From Poseidonibacter lekithochrous (lineage in GTDB: Bacteria > Campylobacterota > Campylobacteria > Campylobacterales > Arcobacteraceae): 64,000 bases of DNA. The position numbers were made by a program, and so were the translations under genes. Each line of letters begins with the position of its first letter. The stretch's first letter is position 1. Under the pieces are notes generated by a model. That model worked only from the letters and a program-made list of their open reading frames with translations, did not search any database and was not told the origin of the DNA. Of this stretch, positions 15,018-24,844 are shown piece after piece. Location: NCBI RefSeq assembly GCF_013283835.1, contig NZ_CP054052.1, forward strand, positions 2,976,001 to 3,040,000, read 5' to 3'.

Positions 15018-16540
15018 AATAAATCTTTAGCAAAATCAACAGCTTGATCTGTTATTTTTTCACCTGAGATCATACGTGCTATTTCTGATATTCGTTGCTT
15101 ATCAGTCAATAATTTTACAGAAGATATACCAGCATGTTTATCAACTAAAAAGTGCTGTTCTGAAGTAGATGTTAGTTGTGGTTGATGAGATATTGCAAAT
15201 ATTTGATAGGATTTTGATAGCTTTGTTAAAACCTTAGAAATTGCATCACTCTCTTTTCCACTTAAGTTAGCATCAATTTCATCTAAGAATAAAACACCAT
15301 TATCTACAATGTCAAATTCGCTCATAGAAGTAAGTAGTGCTAGCCTAAGCCTATTAAATTCTCCAGATGATATAGTATCAAGGTTTACACCATTTAATTC
15401 AAAATTAATAAAGTCAATACCATTAGAATCTAATTCTTTATTGTTAATGATAATCTTTGCATTTGATAAATATAAAAACTTTAAATAATAGTTTATTTTT
15501 TTCTCTAAAATAGCTGCTGATTCTAATCTAAAAGACGAAATCTTTTGTGCTAATAAAATCACTTCTTCACTATATTTTGAAACTTTCTTTTCTAGTTGGT
15601 GTTTCTCAAATGAGATATTTTCATAAGATTCTAACTCTTTTTTCTTAGTTTCTTTATATTCAATAGCTTCAGCAATTGAACCAAATCTTTTTTGTAAAGA
15701 TGATAGTTTTTCTATTCTGTCTAAAACTTCTTCGATATTAACATCTTCTAATTCATATAAAGAATCACTAAACTTTTCAAAGATATTGTTTAACTCATTA
15801 ATAGCCTCATCAAAAAAAGATGAATCTTCTTCCATTAATTCTAATGCAGTTGAAACTTGTGAATTAAAATTTAATACTCCATTAGCATTTTTAATTGCAT
15901 CTTCAATTTTATCTTTTTTAGCAAGTTTTCTTTTTATTAGATTTAACTCTTCATACTCTTCTATTTGAGGATTAATAGCTTCAATTTTGTCAATCTCAAA
16001 TTTAGCAAACTCTTTTAAATCTTCAAGTTTTGATTCGTCTTCCAATATCTTTTTTAAAGCTTTTCTAGATTTAGCTAAATCTTCATATTTAGAATCAAAC
16101 TCTTCTTTTAAAGATGAGAATTTCTTATCTCTTTTCAAAGCTAGACTATCAAGAAATTTAATTAGTTTTGTACTTTGGAAATCAGATGTATCTTTTAGAT
16201 TTAGATGTTTGATTAGAGTTGAAGAAAAAGAGTTTAGATTCTTTTTTGAAATACTCTGATTATTTAGAAAAAATCTCACTTTTTCTTTTTTTATTGTTTT
16301 GATAATAATTTCATCATCAATTTCAATATCATAAGCTTCATCTTTAATTTTCGAATCAATAAGTGATACTTCTCCTAATGATGATTTAACATCAGAGAGT
16401 GAAAAAAGAGATAAAATAGCTTGCATTAATATGGATTTACCAGCTCCACTTGGTCCTGTGAAAACATTAAGTCCTTCTTTAAACTCTAAATCTACTTCCT
16501 TGAAAGAAAGACAATCTTTTAAATAAATCCTATTAATCAT
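15008..16540 (-). CDS. recN: RecN, SMC-like DNA repair ATPase
   Basis: RecN is a cytoplasmic SMC-family ATPase that acts in double-strand break repair. The 510-residue protein has Walker A GPSGAGKS at 29-36, a long central coiled-coil region rich in K, E and L (about 135-340) and the C-terminal ABC signature SSGEFNRLRLALL followed by the Walker B segment VLFLDEIDANLSG and the FAISHQPQ histidine loop. It is a little shorter than E. coli RecN, in keeping with epsilonproteobacterial versions. It starts 2 bases after the nadK stop. Confidence 0.93.
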   Translation of the reverse strand: MINRIYLKDCLSFKEVDLEFKEGLNVFTGPSGAGKSILMQAILSLFSLSDVKSSLGEVSLIDSKIKDEAYDIEIDDEIIIKTIKKEKVRFFLNNQSISKKNLNSFSSTLIKHLNLKDTSDFQSTKLIKFLDSLALKRDKKFSSLKEEFDSKYEDLAKSRKALKKILEDESKLEDLKEFAKFEIDKIEAINPQIEEYEELNLIKRKLAKKDKIEDAIKNANGVLNFNSQVSTALELMEEDSSFFDEAINELNNIFEKFSDSLYELEDVNIEEVLDRIEKLSSLQKRFGSIAEAIEYKETKKKELESYENISFEKHQLEKKVSKYSEEVILLAQKISSFRLESAAILEKKINYYLKFLYLSNAKIIINNKELDSNGIDFINFELNGVNLDTISSGEFNRLRLALLTSMSEFDIVDNGVLFLDEIDANLSGKESDAISKVLTKLSKSYQIFAISHQPQLTSTSEQHFLVDKHAGISSVKLLTDKQRISEIARMISGEKITDQAVDFAKDLLNK

Positions 16541-16542
16541 TT

Positions 16543-17409
16543 TTAATTACCCCATCTTAACTTTTCGTTTAGTACATCAAAATAGTTTCTCTCTATTCTA
16601 TGAATCATTTTTGCTTTTTTACTTGCAATTCTAATTTTAATTGATTCATTTTGTTCAACTTCATAAATGTCTTGTCCATCTACAATAACAACCGCACCTT
16701 GATTATCTGAAATTGTAAATTCTATTTCAAAATCAGCAGGCATTACTAAAGGTCTTTGTGTTAATGAGTGTGGAGCAACAGGTGTAATAATAAAAGCTTC
16801 AGTTAAAGGATAAACTAAAGGTCCACCTACAGATAAATTATAAGCAGTAGATCCACTAGGAGTTGAAACTATAACCCCATCTCCATAATATGAATTAAAA
16901 GGTTTTCCATCTATTTTTGCATCTATTGAAATCATAGATGAGATTGATTTTCTTGAAATAACAATATCATTAAAAGCTACAAAACTATTAAGGTTTAGTG
17001 CCCCTTCAACCATCATTCTATTATCAATTCTATAAACCCCAGATTTAAAATCACTAAGGAATTTTTCTAATTCATCCATATTAATATCAGTCAAGAAACC
17101 TAAAGTTCCAAGATTAATTCCTAATACTGGTTTCTCATAATTAAAAGATTTTCTTACTACTGATAATAATGTTCCATCACCACCCACAGATACTAAAAAA
17201 TCAACTTCATTACAAAGCTTATTTAAAGAAATACCTTTCTCTTTTATCATAGTGGCAGAATTACTTTCTAAAATAACATCAATCCCAACACTATAAAACA
17301 TATCTTTAATTTTAAAATATGATTCTTTTAATTCTGGGCTTGAAGGCTTTAATATAATTCCTGCTTTTGTAGGATTGTTTAATAATTCAGTTTTTTCGTT
17401 TATTCTCAA
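16543..17409 (-). CDS. nadK: NAD kinase
   Basis: This cytoplasmic enzyme phosphorylates NAD to NADP. The 288-residue protein has the GGDGT catalytic motif at 76-80, LGINLGTLGFLTD just after it, and the conserved GDGVIVSTPSGSTAYNLSVGGP region that binds NAD. It forms a two-gene unit with recN, which begins 2 bases downstream. Linkage of nadK and recN is common in bacteria. Confidence 0.95.
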   Translation of the reverse strand: MRINEKTELLNNPTKAGIILKPSSPELKESYFKIKDMFYSVGIDVILESNSATMIKEKGISLNKLCNEVDFLVSVGGDGTLLSVVRKSFNYEKPVLGINLGTLGFLTDINMDELEKFLSDFKSGVYRIDNRMMVEGALNLNSFVAFNDIVISRKSISSMISIDAKIDGKPFNSYYGDGVIVSTPSGSTAYNLSVGGPLVYPLTEAFIITPVAPHSLTQRPLVMPADFEIEFTISDNQGAVVIVDGQDIYEVEQNESIKIRIASKKAKMIHRIERNYFDVLNEKLRWGN

Positions 17410-17520
17410 ACTGTTATTCCCTTATTTAATATTGGCAGATTTTAACATAATTATATTATGAAGAGGTTTATAATTACAATTTGTAATATTTTTTCTATTA
17501 AAAGGGTTTTTTGAAGTAAA

Positions 17521-17551
17521 AAAAAGCCCCAACATAAGTCGGGGCTTTTTA
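17521..17551 (-). terminator. Terminator of fusA
   Basis: AAAAAGCCCC and GGGGCTTTTT form a 10-bp stem with a 10-base loop. On the minus strand the stem runs into eight Ts, giving a strong intrinsic terminator 30 bases after the fusA stop. A T run also follows on the plus strand. Confidence 0.85.
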
Positions 17552-17581
17552 TAAGTAATAGTTAGAAACTAAATTTAGTTA

Positions 17582-19690
17582 TTAACCATTTCTCTTTTTA
17601 ATGATTTCGTCAGAAACATTCTTAGGAACGTCCATGTAGTTATCGAAAATCATAGAGTAAGTTGCTCTACCTTGAGACATAGATCTTAAGTCTGTAGAGT
17701 AACCGAACATTTCAGCTAATGGAATCATTGCTACAACTAGTTTAACACCAGCTCTATCATCCATAGATTGAACTTGTCCTCTTCTTTTGTTAACGTCACC
17801 GATAACATCTCCCATATAATCTTCAGGAGTTTCAATTTCAACTTTCATAATTGGTTCAAGAATTACAGGTTGAGCAGCAGCACTTCTACAACCTTGTTTG
17901 AATCCCATAGAAGCAGCAAGTTTGAATGCCATTTCAGATGAATCAACATCATGGTAAGAACCATCATATAAATCAACTGCAATGTTAACTAATGGGTAAC
18001 CAGCAAGGATACCACCAGCCATAGCTTCTTGACAACCTTTATCAACAGCAGGAACATATTCTTTTGGAACAGATCCACCCTTAATAGATGTTGTAAATAA
18101 GTAATTATCTTCAGAATCAGCAGGTAATGGAGTAATTGTTAAGTATACGTGACCGTATTGACCTTTACCACCAGATTGCTTAGCGTATTTGTACTCTTGT
18201 TTAACTGCATTTTTGATAGTTTCTCTATATGCAACTTGAGGAGCACCAACTTCAGCTTCTACTGAGAATTCTCTTTTCATTCTATCAACAAGAATTTCAA
18301 GGTGTAATTCACCCATTCCTGAAATAATAGTTTGACCAGATTCTTCGTCTGTAGCAACTCTGAATGATGGATCTTCTTGAGCTAATTTTCCTAAAGCAAT
18401 ACCCATTTTTTCTTGGTCAGCTTTAGTTTTTGGCTCAACTGCAACAGAAATAACTGGTTCTGGGAAATCCATTCTCTCTAAGATTACTGGATCTGTATCA
18501 GAAGCTAAAGTATCACCAGTGATTGTAGATTTTAAACCAACAACTGCACCGATTTCTCCAGCATATAATTCAGTAACTTCTTCTCTTTTGATAGCATGCA
18601 TCTTAAGAAGTCTTCCGATTCTTTCTTTTTTCATCTTAGTAGAGTTCATTACGTAAGTACCAGACTTAAGAACACCTCTATAGATTCTTGTGAAAGTTAA
18701 TTGTCCAACAAATGGATCTGTCATAATCTTGAATGCAAGACCTGCAACTTCACCGCTATCAGTAGATTCAACAACAACAGGTTCACCATCTTGAGTTTCA
18801 CCTTTGATGTCTTCAACTTCTAATGGAGAAGGCATATACATAGCAACAGCGTCAAGTAAAGTTTGAACACCTTTGTTTTTGAATGCAGTACCACAAGTCA
18901 TTGGAGTAATTTCCATTGCTAAACAACCCTTTTTAAGAGCTCCAACAATTTCTTCATTAGTTAATTCTTCACCTTCAAGGTATTTTTCCATTAACTCTTC
19001 ATCTTGCTCAGCAGCAGATTCAACCATTTTTTCTCTATATTCGTCAGCTAAATCTTGTAATTCAGCAGGAATATCTTCAACATGGTAGTTAGAACCCATT
19101 GCAGCATCTTGATCCCAAACGATTGCTTTCATCTCAACTAAATCAACAACACCTTGGAAGTTTTCTTCAGCTCCGATAGGAATTTGAATTGGAACAGGAT
19201 TAGCTTTTAATCTTGTAGATACTTGCTCTTCAACGTTGAAGAAATCAGCACCAGTTCTATCCATTTTATTAACGAAAATCATTCTTGGTACTCTATATTT
19301 GTTTGCTTGTCTCCAAACAGTTTCAGATTGAGGTTGAACTCCACCAACTGAACAGAATACAGCAACAGCACCATCAAGAACTCTCATAGATCTCTCAACT
19401 TCAATAGTGAAGTCAACGTGACCTGGAGTATCAATAATGTTAATCATTAATTCTTCATTAGTTTTAGGGTGAGTCCAGTTACAAGTTGTAGCTGCAGAAG
19501 TAATTGTAATACCTCTTTCTTGCTCTTGTTCCATCCAGTCCATAGTAGCAGCACCATCATGAACCTCACCGATTTTATGCTCAACACCTGTGTAGAATAA
19601 AATTCTTTCAGTAGTTGTAGTTTTACCTGCATCAATATGAGCCGCAATACCGATATTTCTAAGTCTATTAAGAGGAGTTTTTCTTGCCAT
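17582..19690 (-). CDS. fusA: Elongation factor G
   Basis: EF-G is the GTPase that drives ribosome translocation. The 702-residue protein shows the GTPase motifs AHIDAGKTT (G1), [10 protein letters not shown] (switch I/G2), DTPGHVDFT (G3) and NKMDRTGAD (G4), followed by the EF-G domain II-V sequence with [14 protein letters not shown]-like text. It lies downstream of rpsL and rpsG in the usual str-operon order, but a terminator and a separate promoter in the 113-base gap suggest it can be transcribed on its own. Confidence 0.98.
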   Translation of the reverse strand: MARKTPLNRLRNIGIAAHIDAGKTTTTERILFYTGVEHKIGEVHDGAATMDWMEQEQERGITITSAATTCNWTHPKTNEELMINIIDTPGHVDFTIEVERSMRVLDGAVAVFCSVGGVQPQSETVWRQANKYRVPRMIFVNKMDRTGADFFNVEEQVSTRLKANPVPIQIPIGAEENFQGVVDLVEMKAIVWDQDAAMGSNYHVEDIPAELQDLADEYREKMVESAAEQDEELMEKYLEGEELTNEEIVGALKKGCLAMEITPMTCGTAFKNKGVQTLLDAVAMYMPSPLEVEDIKGETQDGEPVVVESTDSGEVAGLAFKIMTDPFVGQLTFTRIYRGVLKSGTYVMNSTKMKKERIGRLLKMHAIKREEVTELYAGEIGAVVGLKSTITGDTLASDTDPVILERMDFPEPVISVAVEPKTKADQEKMGIALGKLAQEDPSFRVATDEESGQTIISGMGELHLEILVDRMKREFSVEAEVGAPQVAYRETIKNAVKQEYKYAKQSGGKGQYGHVYLTITPLPADSEDNYLFTTSIKGGSVPKEYVPAVDKGCQEAMAGGILAGYPLVNIAVDLYDGSYHDVDSSEMAFKLAASMGFKQGCRSAAAQPVILEPIMKVEIETPEDYMGDVIGDVNKRRGQVQSMDDRAGVKLVVAMIPLAEMFGYSTDLRSMSQGRATYSMIFDNYMDVPKNVSDEIIKKRNG

Positions 19691-19725
19691 CTTAAGTTTT
19701 CCTTTTAGTTTTATATATTGTCGTG

Positions 19726-19731
19726 ATTATA
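19726..19731 (-). promoter_or_regulatory. -10 box of a fusA-specific promoter
   Basis: Minus-strand gATATAATCACGAC lies about 36 bases before the fusA start and just after the rpsG terminator. It is identical in its core to the promoter before the U32 gene. Confidence 0.6.
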
Positions 19732-19744
19732 TCTTAAAAACGAT

Positions 19745-19771
19745 AAAAAAAAAGGGTGTGAAACACCCTTT
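19745..19771 (-). terminator. Terminator between rpsG and fusA
   Basis: AAAGGGTGT pairs with ACACCCTTT around a GAA loop. On the minus strand it is followed by a T run (19750 down to 19745). It should end or attenuate the rpsL-rpsG transcript ahead of fusA. Confidence 0.8.
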
Positions 19772-19803
19772 TAATTGTATGTATGTAATTAATTACAGTA
19801 CGA

Positions 19804-20283
<480 letters not shown>

Positions 20284-20287
20284 CTAC

Positions 20288-20662
20288 TTATTTCTTTGGT
20301 TTCTTAGTACCGTACTTAGATCTTGCAACAGTTCTGTTTGCAACACCAGCAGTATCTAAGGCACCTCTTACAACGTGATACTTAACACCAGGTAAATCTT
20401 TAACTCTACCCCCTCTTACTAGAACAATCGAGTGCTCTTGAAGGTTATGACCTTCTCCACCAATGTATGAAATTACTTCAAAACCAGTAGTTAATCTAAC
20501 TTTTGCAACTTTTCTTAAAGCCGAGTTAGGTTTCTTTGGTGTAGTAGTATATACTCTTGTACATACTCCTCTTCTTTGTGGACATTTCTCTAAAGCTGGT
20601 GATTTTGATTTCTTAATCACTCTTTTTCGCTCTTTTCTTACAAGCTGATTGATTGTAGGCAT
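20288..20662 (-). CDS. rpsL: 30S ribosomal protein S12
   Basis: S12 acts in decoding accuracy and is the streptomycin-resistance target. The 124-residue protein has the invariant [19 protein letters not shown] and [23 protein letters not shown] segments. The two lysines of the streptomycin-sensitive type are present in KKPNS and VKDLPG. It is the first gene of the str operon, behind a structured leader. Confidence 0.98.
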   Translation of the reverse strand: MPTINQLVRKERKRVIKKSKSPALEKCPQRRGVCTRVYTTTPKKPNSALRKVAKVRLTTGFEVISYIGGEGHNLQEHSIVLVRGGRVKDLPGVKYHVVRGALDTAGVANRTVARSKYGTKKPKK

Positions 20663-20791
20663 TTCTTTCCTTTATTAAAATTGGTTGAACAGATAAGCTC
20701 TGTTCAAGCTTCTCGCTTACTCCCTACTTTTGTTGGGACGATACTCAATCCTAGGAAACTGTTGAGTTTACTAAAAAAGTTGCGAATTATA
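20663..20791 (-). promoter_or_regulatory. Structured leader and promoter of rpsL-rpsG
   Basis: A minus-strand TATAAT at 20786-20791, followed by TCGCAAC, is the likely -10. The transcript leader of about 115 bases then holds two stems: ACTCAA/TTGAGT around a CCTAGG-containing loop (about 20743-20768), and TTGAACAG/CTGTTCAA at 20685-20707. The second lies about 25 bases before the rpsL start and could be a ribosomal-protein autoregulation site, though I cannot match it to a known S7 or S12 element. Between here and 20949 there is only AT-rich sequence. Confidence 0.5.
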
Positions 20792-20949
20792 CTGAAAGTA
20801 ACCTTAATTAGAGTTTAGGTTAGTTTTGTTTAGGGTTTATGCGAAGGGATAAAGAAATACATAATTTTATAAATAACAATTATTAGCATTCTTTTAATAT
20901 AAAAAATGAATAAAAAACAATAGAATATATTTTTATATAAAGGAAAGAA

Positions 20950-21255
20950 ATGATTACATGTTATTTAAACTACAAAATTGACCCAAAGAAAATTAAGGAA
21001 TTTGAACATTATGCAAAACTATGGATTCCATTAGTTAATAAATTCGGTGGAACTCATCATGGATATTTTATGCCAAGTGAAGGTGCTAATAATATTGCTT
21101 TAGCTCTTTTTACATTTCCATCTTTAGCAGAATATGAGAACTATAGAAATGATTCATTTAATGACAATGAGTGTATAGATGCATTTAAGTATGCAGAAGA
21201 GACTGATTGTATTATTTCTTATGAAAGAAGTTTTTTTAGACCAGTATTTAATTAA
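20950..21255 (+). CDS. NIPSNAP family protein
   Basis: A 101-residue protein with a single ferredoxin-like alpha/beta barrel of the NIPSNAP type. The text begins MITCYLNYKIDPKKIKEFEHYAKLW, then GGTHHGYFMPSEGANNIALALFTFPSLAEYENYR, and ends with YERSFFRPV, all typical of the family. Members are small dimeric proteins whose function is mostly unknown. An AAAGGAAAG ribosome site precedes the ATG. It is transcribed in the same direction as the LysR gene 99 bases downstream, and may or may not belong to the catabolic block that follows. Confidence 0.8.
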   Translation: MITCYLNYKIDPKKIKEFEHYAKLWIPLVNKFGGTHHGYFMPSEGANNIALALFTFPSLAEYENYRNDSFNDNECIDAFKYAEETDCIISYERSFFRPVFN

Positions 21256-21354
21256 AACGTAAACTTTAGTAAGTTAGTAAGACTTTGGCAATATTTATTT
21301 TTTTATTAACTATTAATGTTAACATATCAGAAGTAAATAGATAAAAGGATTTAT

Positions 21355-22251
21355 ATGACAATCAGAGAAATGGATATATTTGTTAGTGTTGCTGAATCAA
21401 CTAATCTAACAGAAGTATCAGTTAATATGAAATTGACACAACCTAGTATCTCTATAACTATTAAAACTATTGAAAAAGAATTTAATGAAAAAATGTTTGA
21501 TAGAATTGGGAAAAAACTAGTAATAAATGAAAGAGGACGAATACTATATGAAGAAATTCTTCCAATACTAAGTAGTCTAAAAGAATTTCAAAACAAATTC
21601 TCAAAGCATAAACTCCTTGGAAATATAAAAGTTGCAGCAACAAATACAATTGGAGTATATGTATTACCTTTTATCCTTTATGATTATAATAAAACTTATA
21701 ATGATGTTAAAATCACCCACTTTTATAAAGACTATAACTCAATTATCTCTTTAATTAATATGGGGCAAATAGATGTAGGGTTTGTAGAAAGTGAAATAAA
21801 AGATAAAAATATTATTAAAGAACTATTATATAAAGATGAACTAATAGTTGTTAGTTCAGATAAAGAACTTACAAAAAAAAGTTTTTATATTGATCAACTA
21901 TTTAATAAAGAATGGATAATTAGAGAAGAAAGCTCAGGAGTAATGAAAGTATTTTTTGATTACTTAGGTGAGTTAAAAAGTCAACTTAATATTACTTTAG
22001 CATTAGAACATGCTTTGGCTATAAAACAAATACTAAAACAACATAAAGACACTATTTCTATTTTACCTGCTAAAAGTGTAGAAGATGAACTTAAAAATAA
22101 TCTACTTTATAAAATTGATATTATCAATATGAAATTTGAAAGAAATTGTTATATGGTTTATCATAAGAATAAATTTAAAAATGCGGTATTTGAATCTTTC
22201 AGAAAATATATCTTAGAAAATATAAATCAACCCTCAATAACTAACTTATAA
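21355..22251 (+). CDS. LysR-family transcriptional regulator
   Basis: A 298-residue regulator with the LysR winged-helix DNA-binding domain at the N terminus (FVSVAESTNLTEVSVNMKLTQPSISITIKTIEKEF, residues about 8-42) and a periplasmic-binding-protein-like effector domain from about residue 85 (GNIKVAATNTIGVYVLPFIL). It lies just upstream of, and in the same direction as, the PLP lyase-TRAP-RidA-exporter genes, so it is the obvious candidate for their substrate-responsive activator. Most LysR genes are divergent from their targets; this one is not. The effector is unknown. Confidence 0.88.
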   Translation: MTIREMDIFVSVAESTNLTEVSVNMKLTQPSISITIKTIEKEFNEKMFDRIGKKLVINERGRILYEEILPILSSLKEFQNKFSKHKLLGNIKVAATNTIGVYVLPFILYDYNKTYNDVKITHFYKDYNSIISLINMGQIDVGFVESEIKDKNIIKELLYKDELIVVSSDKELTKKSFYIDQLFNKEWIIREESSGVMKVFFDYLGELKSQLNITLALEHALAIKQILKQHKDTISILPAKSVEDELKNNLLYKIDIINMKFERNCYMVYHKNKFKNAVFESFRKYILENINQPSITNL

Positions 22252-22304
22252 TACCCCCTACTCTTAGACTTTAATAAAATTAATTTATCTTTCGTTATTT
22301 AAAT

Positions 22305-22321
22305 GATAAATTTTTTTTATC
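22305..22321 (+). promoter_or_regulatory. Candidate LysR operator upstream of the PLP lyase gene
   Basis: GATAAA-N5-TTTATC is a perfect dyad in the 162-base gap before the lyase gene, containing the T-N11-A pattern bound by LysR proteins. A second dyad, ATTTAT-N8-ATAAAT, follows about 15 bases later. The lyase start has AGGAGAG upstream and a TTATACT box just before that. All are in very AT-rich DNA, so chance matches are possible. Confidence 0.3.
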
Positions 22322-22413
22322 TAAAACATAAAATTTATTTATTTTTTATAAATATCATTTTCAGTTAAACTTCAAACACAGCAAAAATATAACACATTAT
22401 ACTAGGAGAGAAA

Positions 22414-23412
22414 ATGGATTTAAATAGATTTAAAAAAAGAGGATATGTAAAAAGACCAACATATATAGAACCACTTAAAAACTTAACGAAGGTTATGGAT
22501 AAAAATATTTCTCTTTATGTTAAAAGAGATGACATGTTAGAAAGTGGCGGAAATAAAACTAGAAAACTAGATTATTTAATTGCAGATGCCATAGAAAAAG
22601 GTTGCGATACACTTATTACTTGTGGTGCCGTGCAATCAAATCATTGTAGAATTACACTAGCTTGGGCAAATCTTGAGAAATTAGATTGTCACTTGCTTAT
22701 TGAAGAGAGAGTTAAAGGCTCATATAGTGAAAATGCAAGTGGAAATAACTTCTTATTCCACCTAATGGGTGCGAAGTCTATTCAAATGCATCCAGGAAAA
22801 AGCGACATGATGGCTTTAATGGAAAAGAAAGCTGAAGAACTAAAAAAACAAGGTAAAAAACCTTATATAGTTCCAGGTGGCGGTTCAAATGGAATTGGTG
22901 CATTAGGTTATTCATCTTGTGCTCTTGAAATAATGGAACAATTATCAAAAGAGTCTTTAGATATTGATACAATTGTAGTGCCGTCAGGAAGTTCTGGAAC
23001 ACATGCGGGAATGGCAGTTGCATTAAAAGCATTAAATAGTAAAATAAAATTAGTAGGTATTAATGTTTCAAGACCTACGGACATACAAAAAGATGTAGTG
23101 TTTAAAGTAGCTCAAGAACATATTGAGGTACTTGGACTTGATAAAGATATATTAAAAAAAGATGATTTAATTTGCCTAGATAATTATGTTGGAGAAGGTT
23201 ATTCTTTAAAGACTGATGGTATGAAAAATGCAGTTGAACTATTTGCAAGAGAAGAGAGTATTTTACTTGATCCTGTATATACAGGAAAAGTAGCAGATGG
23301 ATTTTTAGATTTAGTCAAAAATGACTACTTTAAAGATGGTTCAAATGTATTATTTTTACATACTGGTGGGTCTATAGCTTTATTTGAATATTTAAAATAT
23401 TTTAAGGATTAG
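22414..23412 (+). CDS. PLP-dependent lyase, D-cysteine desulfhydrase / L-cysteate sulfo-lyase (CuyA) family
   Basis: A 332-residue fold-type II PLP enzyme of the ACC deaminase/D-cysteine desulfhydrase family. Visible motifs are YVKRDDMLESGGNKTRKLDYL with K48 as the expected PLP lysine, CGAVQSNHCR, IPGGGSNGIGALGY-like text at about 153-166, SGSSGTHAGMAVAL and LLDPVYTGKVADG, then LHTGGSIALF near the end. Family members eliminate sulfide from D-cysteine, sulfite from L-cysteate, or deaminate ACC. The neighbours (TRAP transporter, RidA, YeiH-type exporter) favour a desulfonating CuyA-like role, because that reaction releases sulfite and 2-aminoacrylate. Sequence inspection alone cannot separate these substrates. 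It is followed 2 bases later by the TRAP binding protein. Confidence 0.85.
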   Translation: MDLNRFKKRGYVKRPTYIEPLKNLTKVMDKNISLYVKRDDMLESGGNKTRKLDYLIADAIEKGCDTLITCGAVQSNHCRITLAWANLEKLDCHLLIEERVKGSYSENASGNNFLFHLMGAKSIQMHPGKSDMMALMEKKAEELKKQGKKPYIVPGGGSNGIGALGYSSCALEIMEQLSKESLDIDTIVVPSGSSGTHAGMAVALKALNSKIKLVGINVSRPTDIQKDVVFKVAQEHIEVLGLDKDILKKDDLICLDNYVGEGYSLKTDGMKNAVELFAREESILLDPVYTGKVADGFLDLVKNDYFKDGSNVLFLHTGGSIALFEYLKYFKD

Positions 23413-23414
23413 AA

Positions 23415-24383
23415 ATGTTTAAGAAATTATTAGTAGTTGGTTTAGTTGGAACAGTTGGTGTTGTAGCAGTAAATGCTAAAACTTTAAGATTATCGACATA
23501 CGTAAATCAAGTAGATATTAGATACAAAGGGTTTGAACATTTAGCTAAATTAGTAGAACAAAAAACTAACGGTGATTTAAAAATTAAAATCTACGGTTCT
23601 TCTACATTACATGGTTGGAGTGAAGGTGTTGATTCTGTTCTAGGAGGAGTAACTGATATTTCATGGTTACCATCTGACAAGAGATTAAAATGTCAAAGAG
23701 TAACAGCATTATATCCAGCAGTAGTTGATTTTGATAAACAAGTTGAAGTTGATGCAGCATATACAAAACTGTTAGAACCAGAATTATCAAAAAGAAATTT
23801 AAAAGTATTATTTAACTCTAACTATTCTTATGACCAAGAATGGTGGTTTAAAGAGCCAACAAAAGAACTAACAAAATTAAATGGTAAACAAGTAAGAAGT
23901 CCTTATCCTTTAATTAGTGAAATGATTAGACAATGGGGTGGGAATCCTGTGTTTATTTCACCAAAAGAAGTATTCCAATCAGCTGAGAGAGGAGTAGTTG
24001 ATGGTGTTAGTATGGGAGTTGCAACATATAGTTCATGGAAATTATGGAGTGTAATGCCTCATATGATTAATGCTAGTTTATTTTATGGTAACTCTCAGTA
24101 TGTAATTAATAAAGGTGTTTTTGAAAACTTAAGTCCAGCTAATCAAAAGATTCTTTTAGAATCTGCTAAAGAGACTGAAATTTGGTTAAAACCTAGATAT
24201 GAAGCTTGGGTAAATGAAAGAGTAGGAAAAGCCGTTATGGAAGGTGGTGGAAGCGCCAAATCTCTGAATAAAGAAGAAAGATTAGAAATTGTTAAAAATA
24301 TTCAAGCCGTTTGGGATAAAACAGTTCAAAAAGAATGTGGAAATGAACTGGCATCTAAAATTAAAGAATTAGTTTCGCAATGA
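23415..24383 (+). CDS. TRAP transporter substrate-binding protein (DctP family)
   Basis: A 322-residue periplasmic binding protein with a signal peptide ending at VNA (residue 21). TRAP DctP landmarks are present: YKGFEHLAKLVEQKTNGDLKIKIYGSSTL near the N terminus, the conserved carboxylate-binding arginine R161 in NGKQVRSPYP, and the ERGVVDGVSMG segment at 191-201. It captures a small acidic solute for uptake by the DctQM permease encoded next. Position directly after the PLP lyase suggests that it binds the lyase substrate, for example cysteate or a related sulfonate or amino acid; this is inference. Confidence 0.92.
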   Translation: MFKKLLVVGLVGTVGVVAVNAKTLRLSTYVNQVDIRYKGFEHLAKLVEQKTNGDLKIKIYGSSTLHGWSEGVDSVLGGVTDISWLPSDKRLKCQRVTALYPAVVDFDKQVEVDAAYTKLLEPELSKRNLKVLFNSNYSYDQEWWFKEPTKELTKLNGKQVRSPYPLISEMIRQWGGNPVFISPKEVFQSAERGVVDGVSMGVATYSSWKLWSVMPHMINASLFYGNSQYVINKGVFENLSPANQKILLESAKETEIWLKPRYEAWVNERVGKAVMEGGGSAKSLNKEERLEIVKNIQAVWDKTVQKECGNELASKIKELVSQ

Positions 24384-24844
24384 AAACCCTAGATAATATA
24401 ACTAAGTATTTAGCTTATATTGGAGGAGGTATTATTCTAATCCAAAGTATTTGGATTAGTGCTTCAGTAATATTTAGGAAAATGGGTTATCCAGATCCTT
24501 ATGTTACTGAAACAACGGCATTAATGCTATTACCATTAGCTTTTTTAGGTATGAGTTATTCTCTAAAAGTTAATGGTTATCCGGAAGTAACAATTTTTCG
24601 GGATAAATTGCCTACAAAAATTGCTAAATATTTAATTTATATAAGATACATATTAATATTTTTAATTGGAATATTTTTTACATTAACACTATATAAAGCT
24701 TTCACATTGGCTTATATGAGTGGTGCAAGTAGTGAGATATTAGAAATACCTAGAACCTATGTAGCATTTCCTACATTATTGTCAATGATATTTTTTAATA
24801 TATTCAGTTTTTTTAAAATCATAACAGTAATTAAGGAGTCTTAA
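24380..24844 (+). CDS. TRAP transporter small permease (DctQ family)
   Basis: A 154-residue inner-membrane protein with four predicted transmembrane segments (about 9-32, 48-68, 86-108, 127-148), the standard DctQ layout. The conserved EttalmLLPlaFLGMSYSL text at about 44-62 fits the family. Its ATG overlaps the stop of the binding-protein gene (ATGA), and its own stop overlaps the start of the large permease gene, so all three are translationally coupled. Confidence 0.9.
   Translation: MKTLDNITKYLAYIGGGIILIQSIWISASVIFRKMGYPDPYVTETTALMLLPLAFLGMSYSLKVNGYPEVTIFRDKLPTKIAKYLIYIRYILIFLIGIFFTLTLYKAFTLAYMSGASSEILEIPRTYVAFPTLLSMIFFNIFSFFKIITVIKES

Noticed and set aside
20663-20949. A small gene or riboswitch between rpsL and the NIPSNAP gene
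   Set aside because: Only a promoter and two stems fit; no reading frame with a ribosome site and no recognisable riboswitch.
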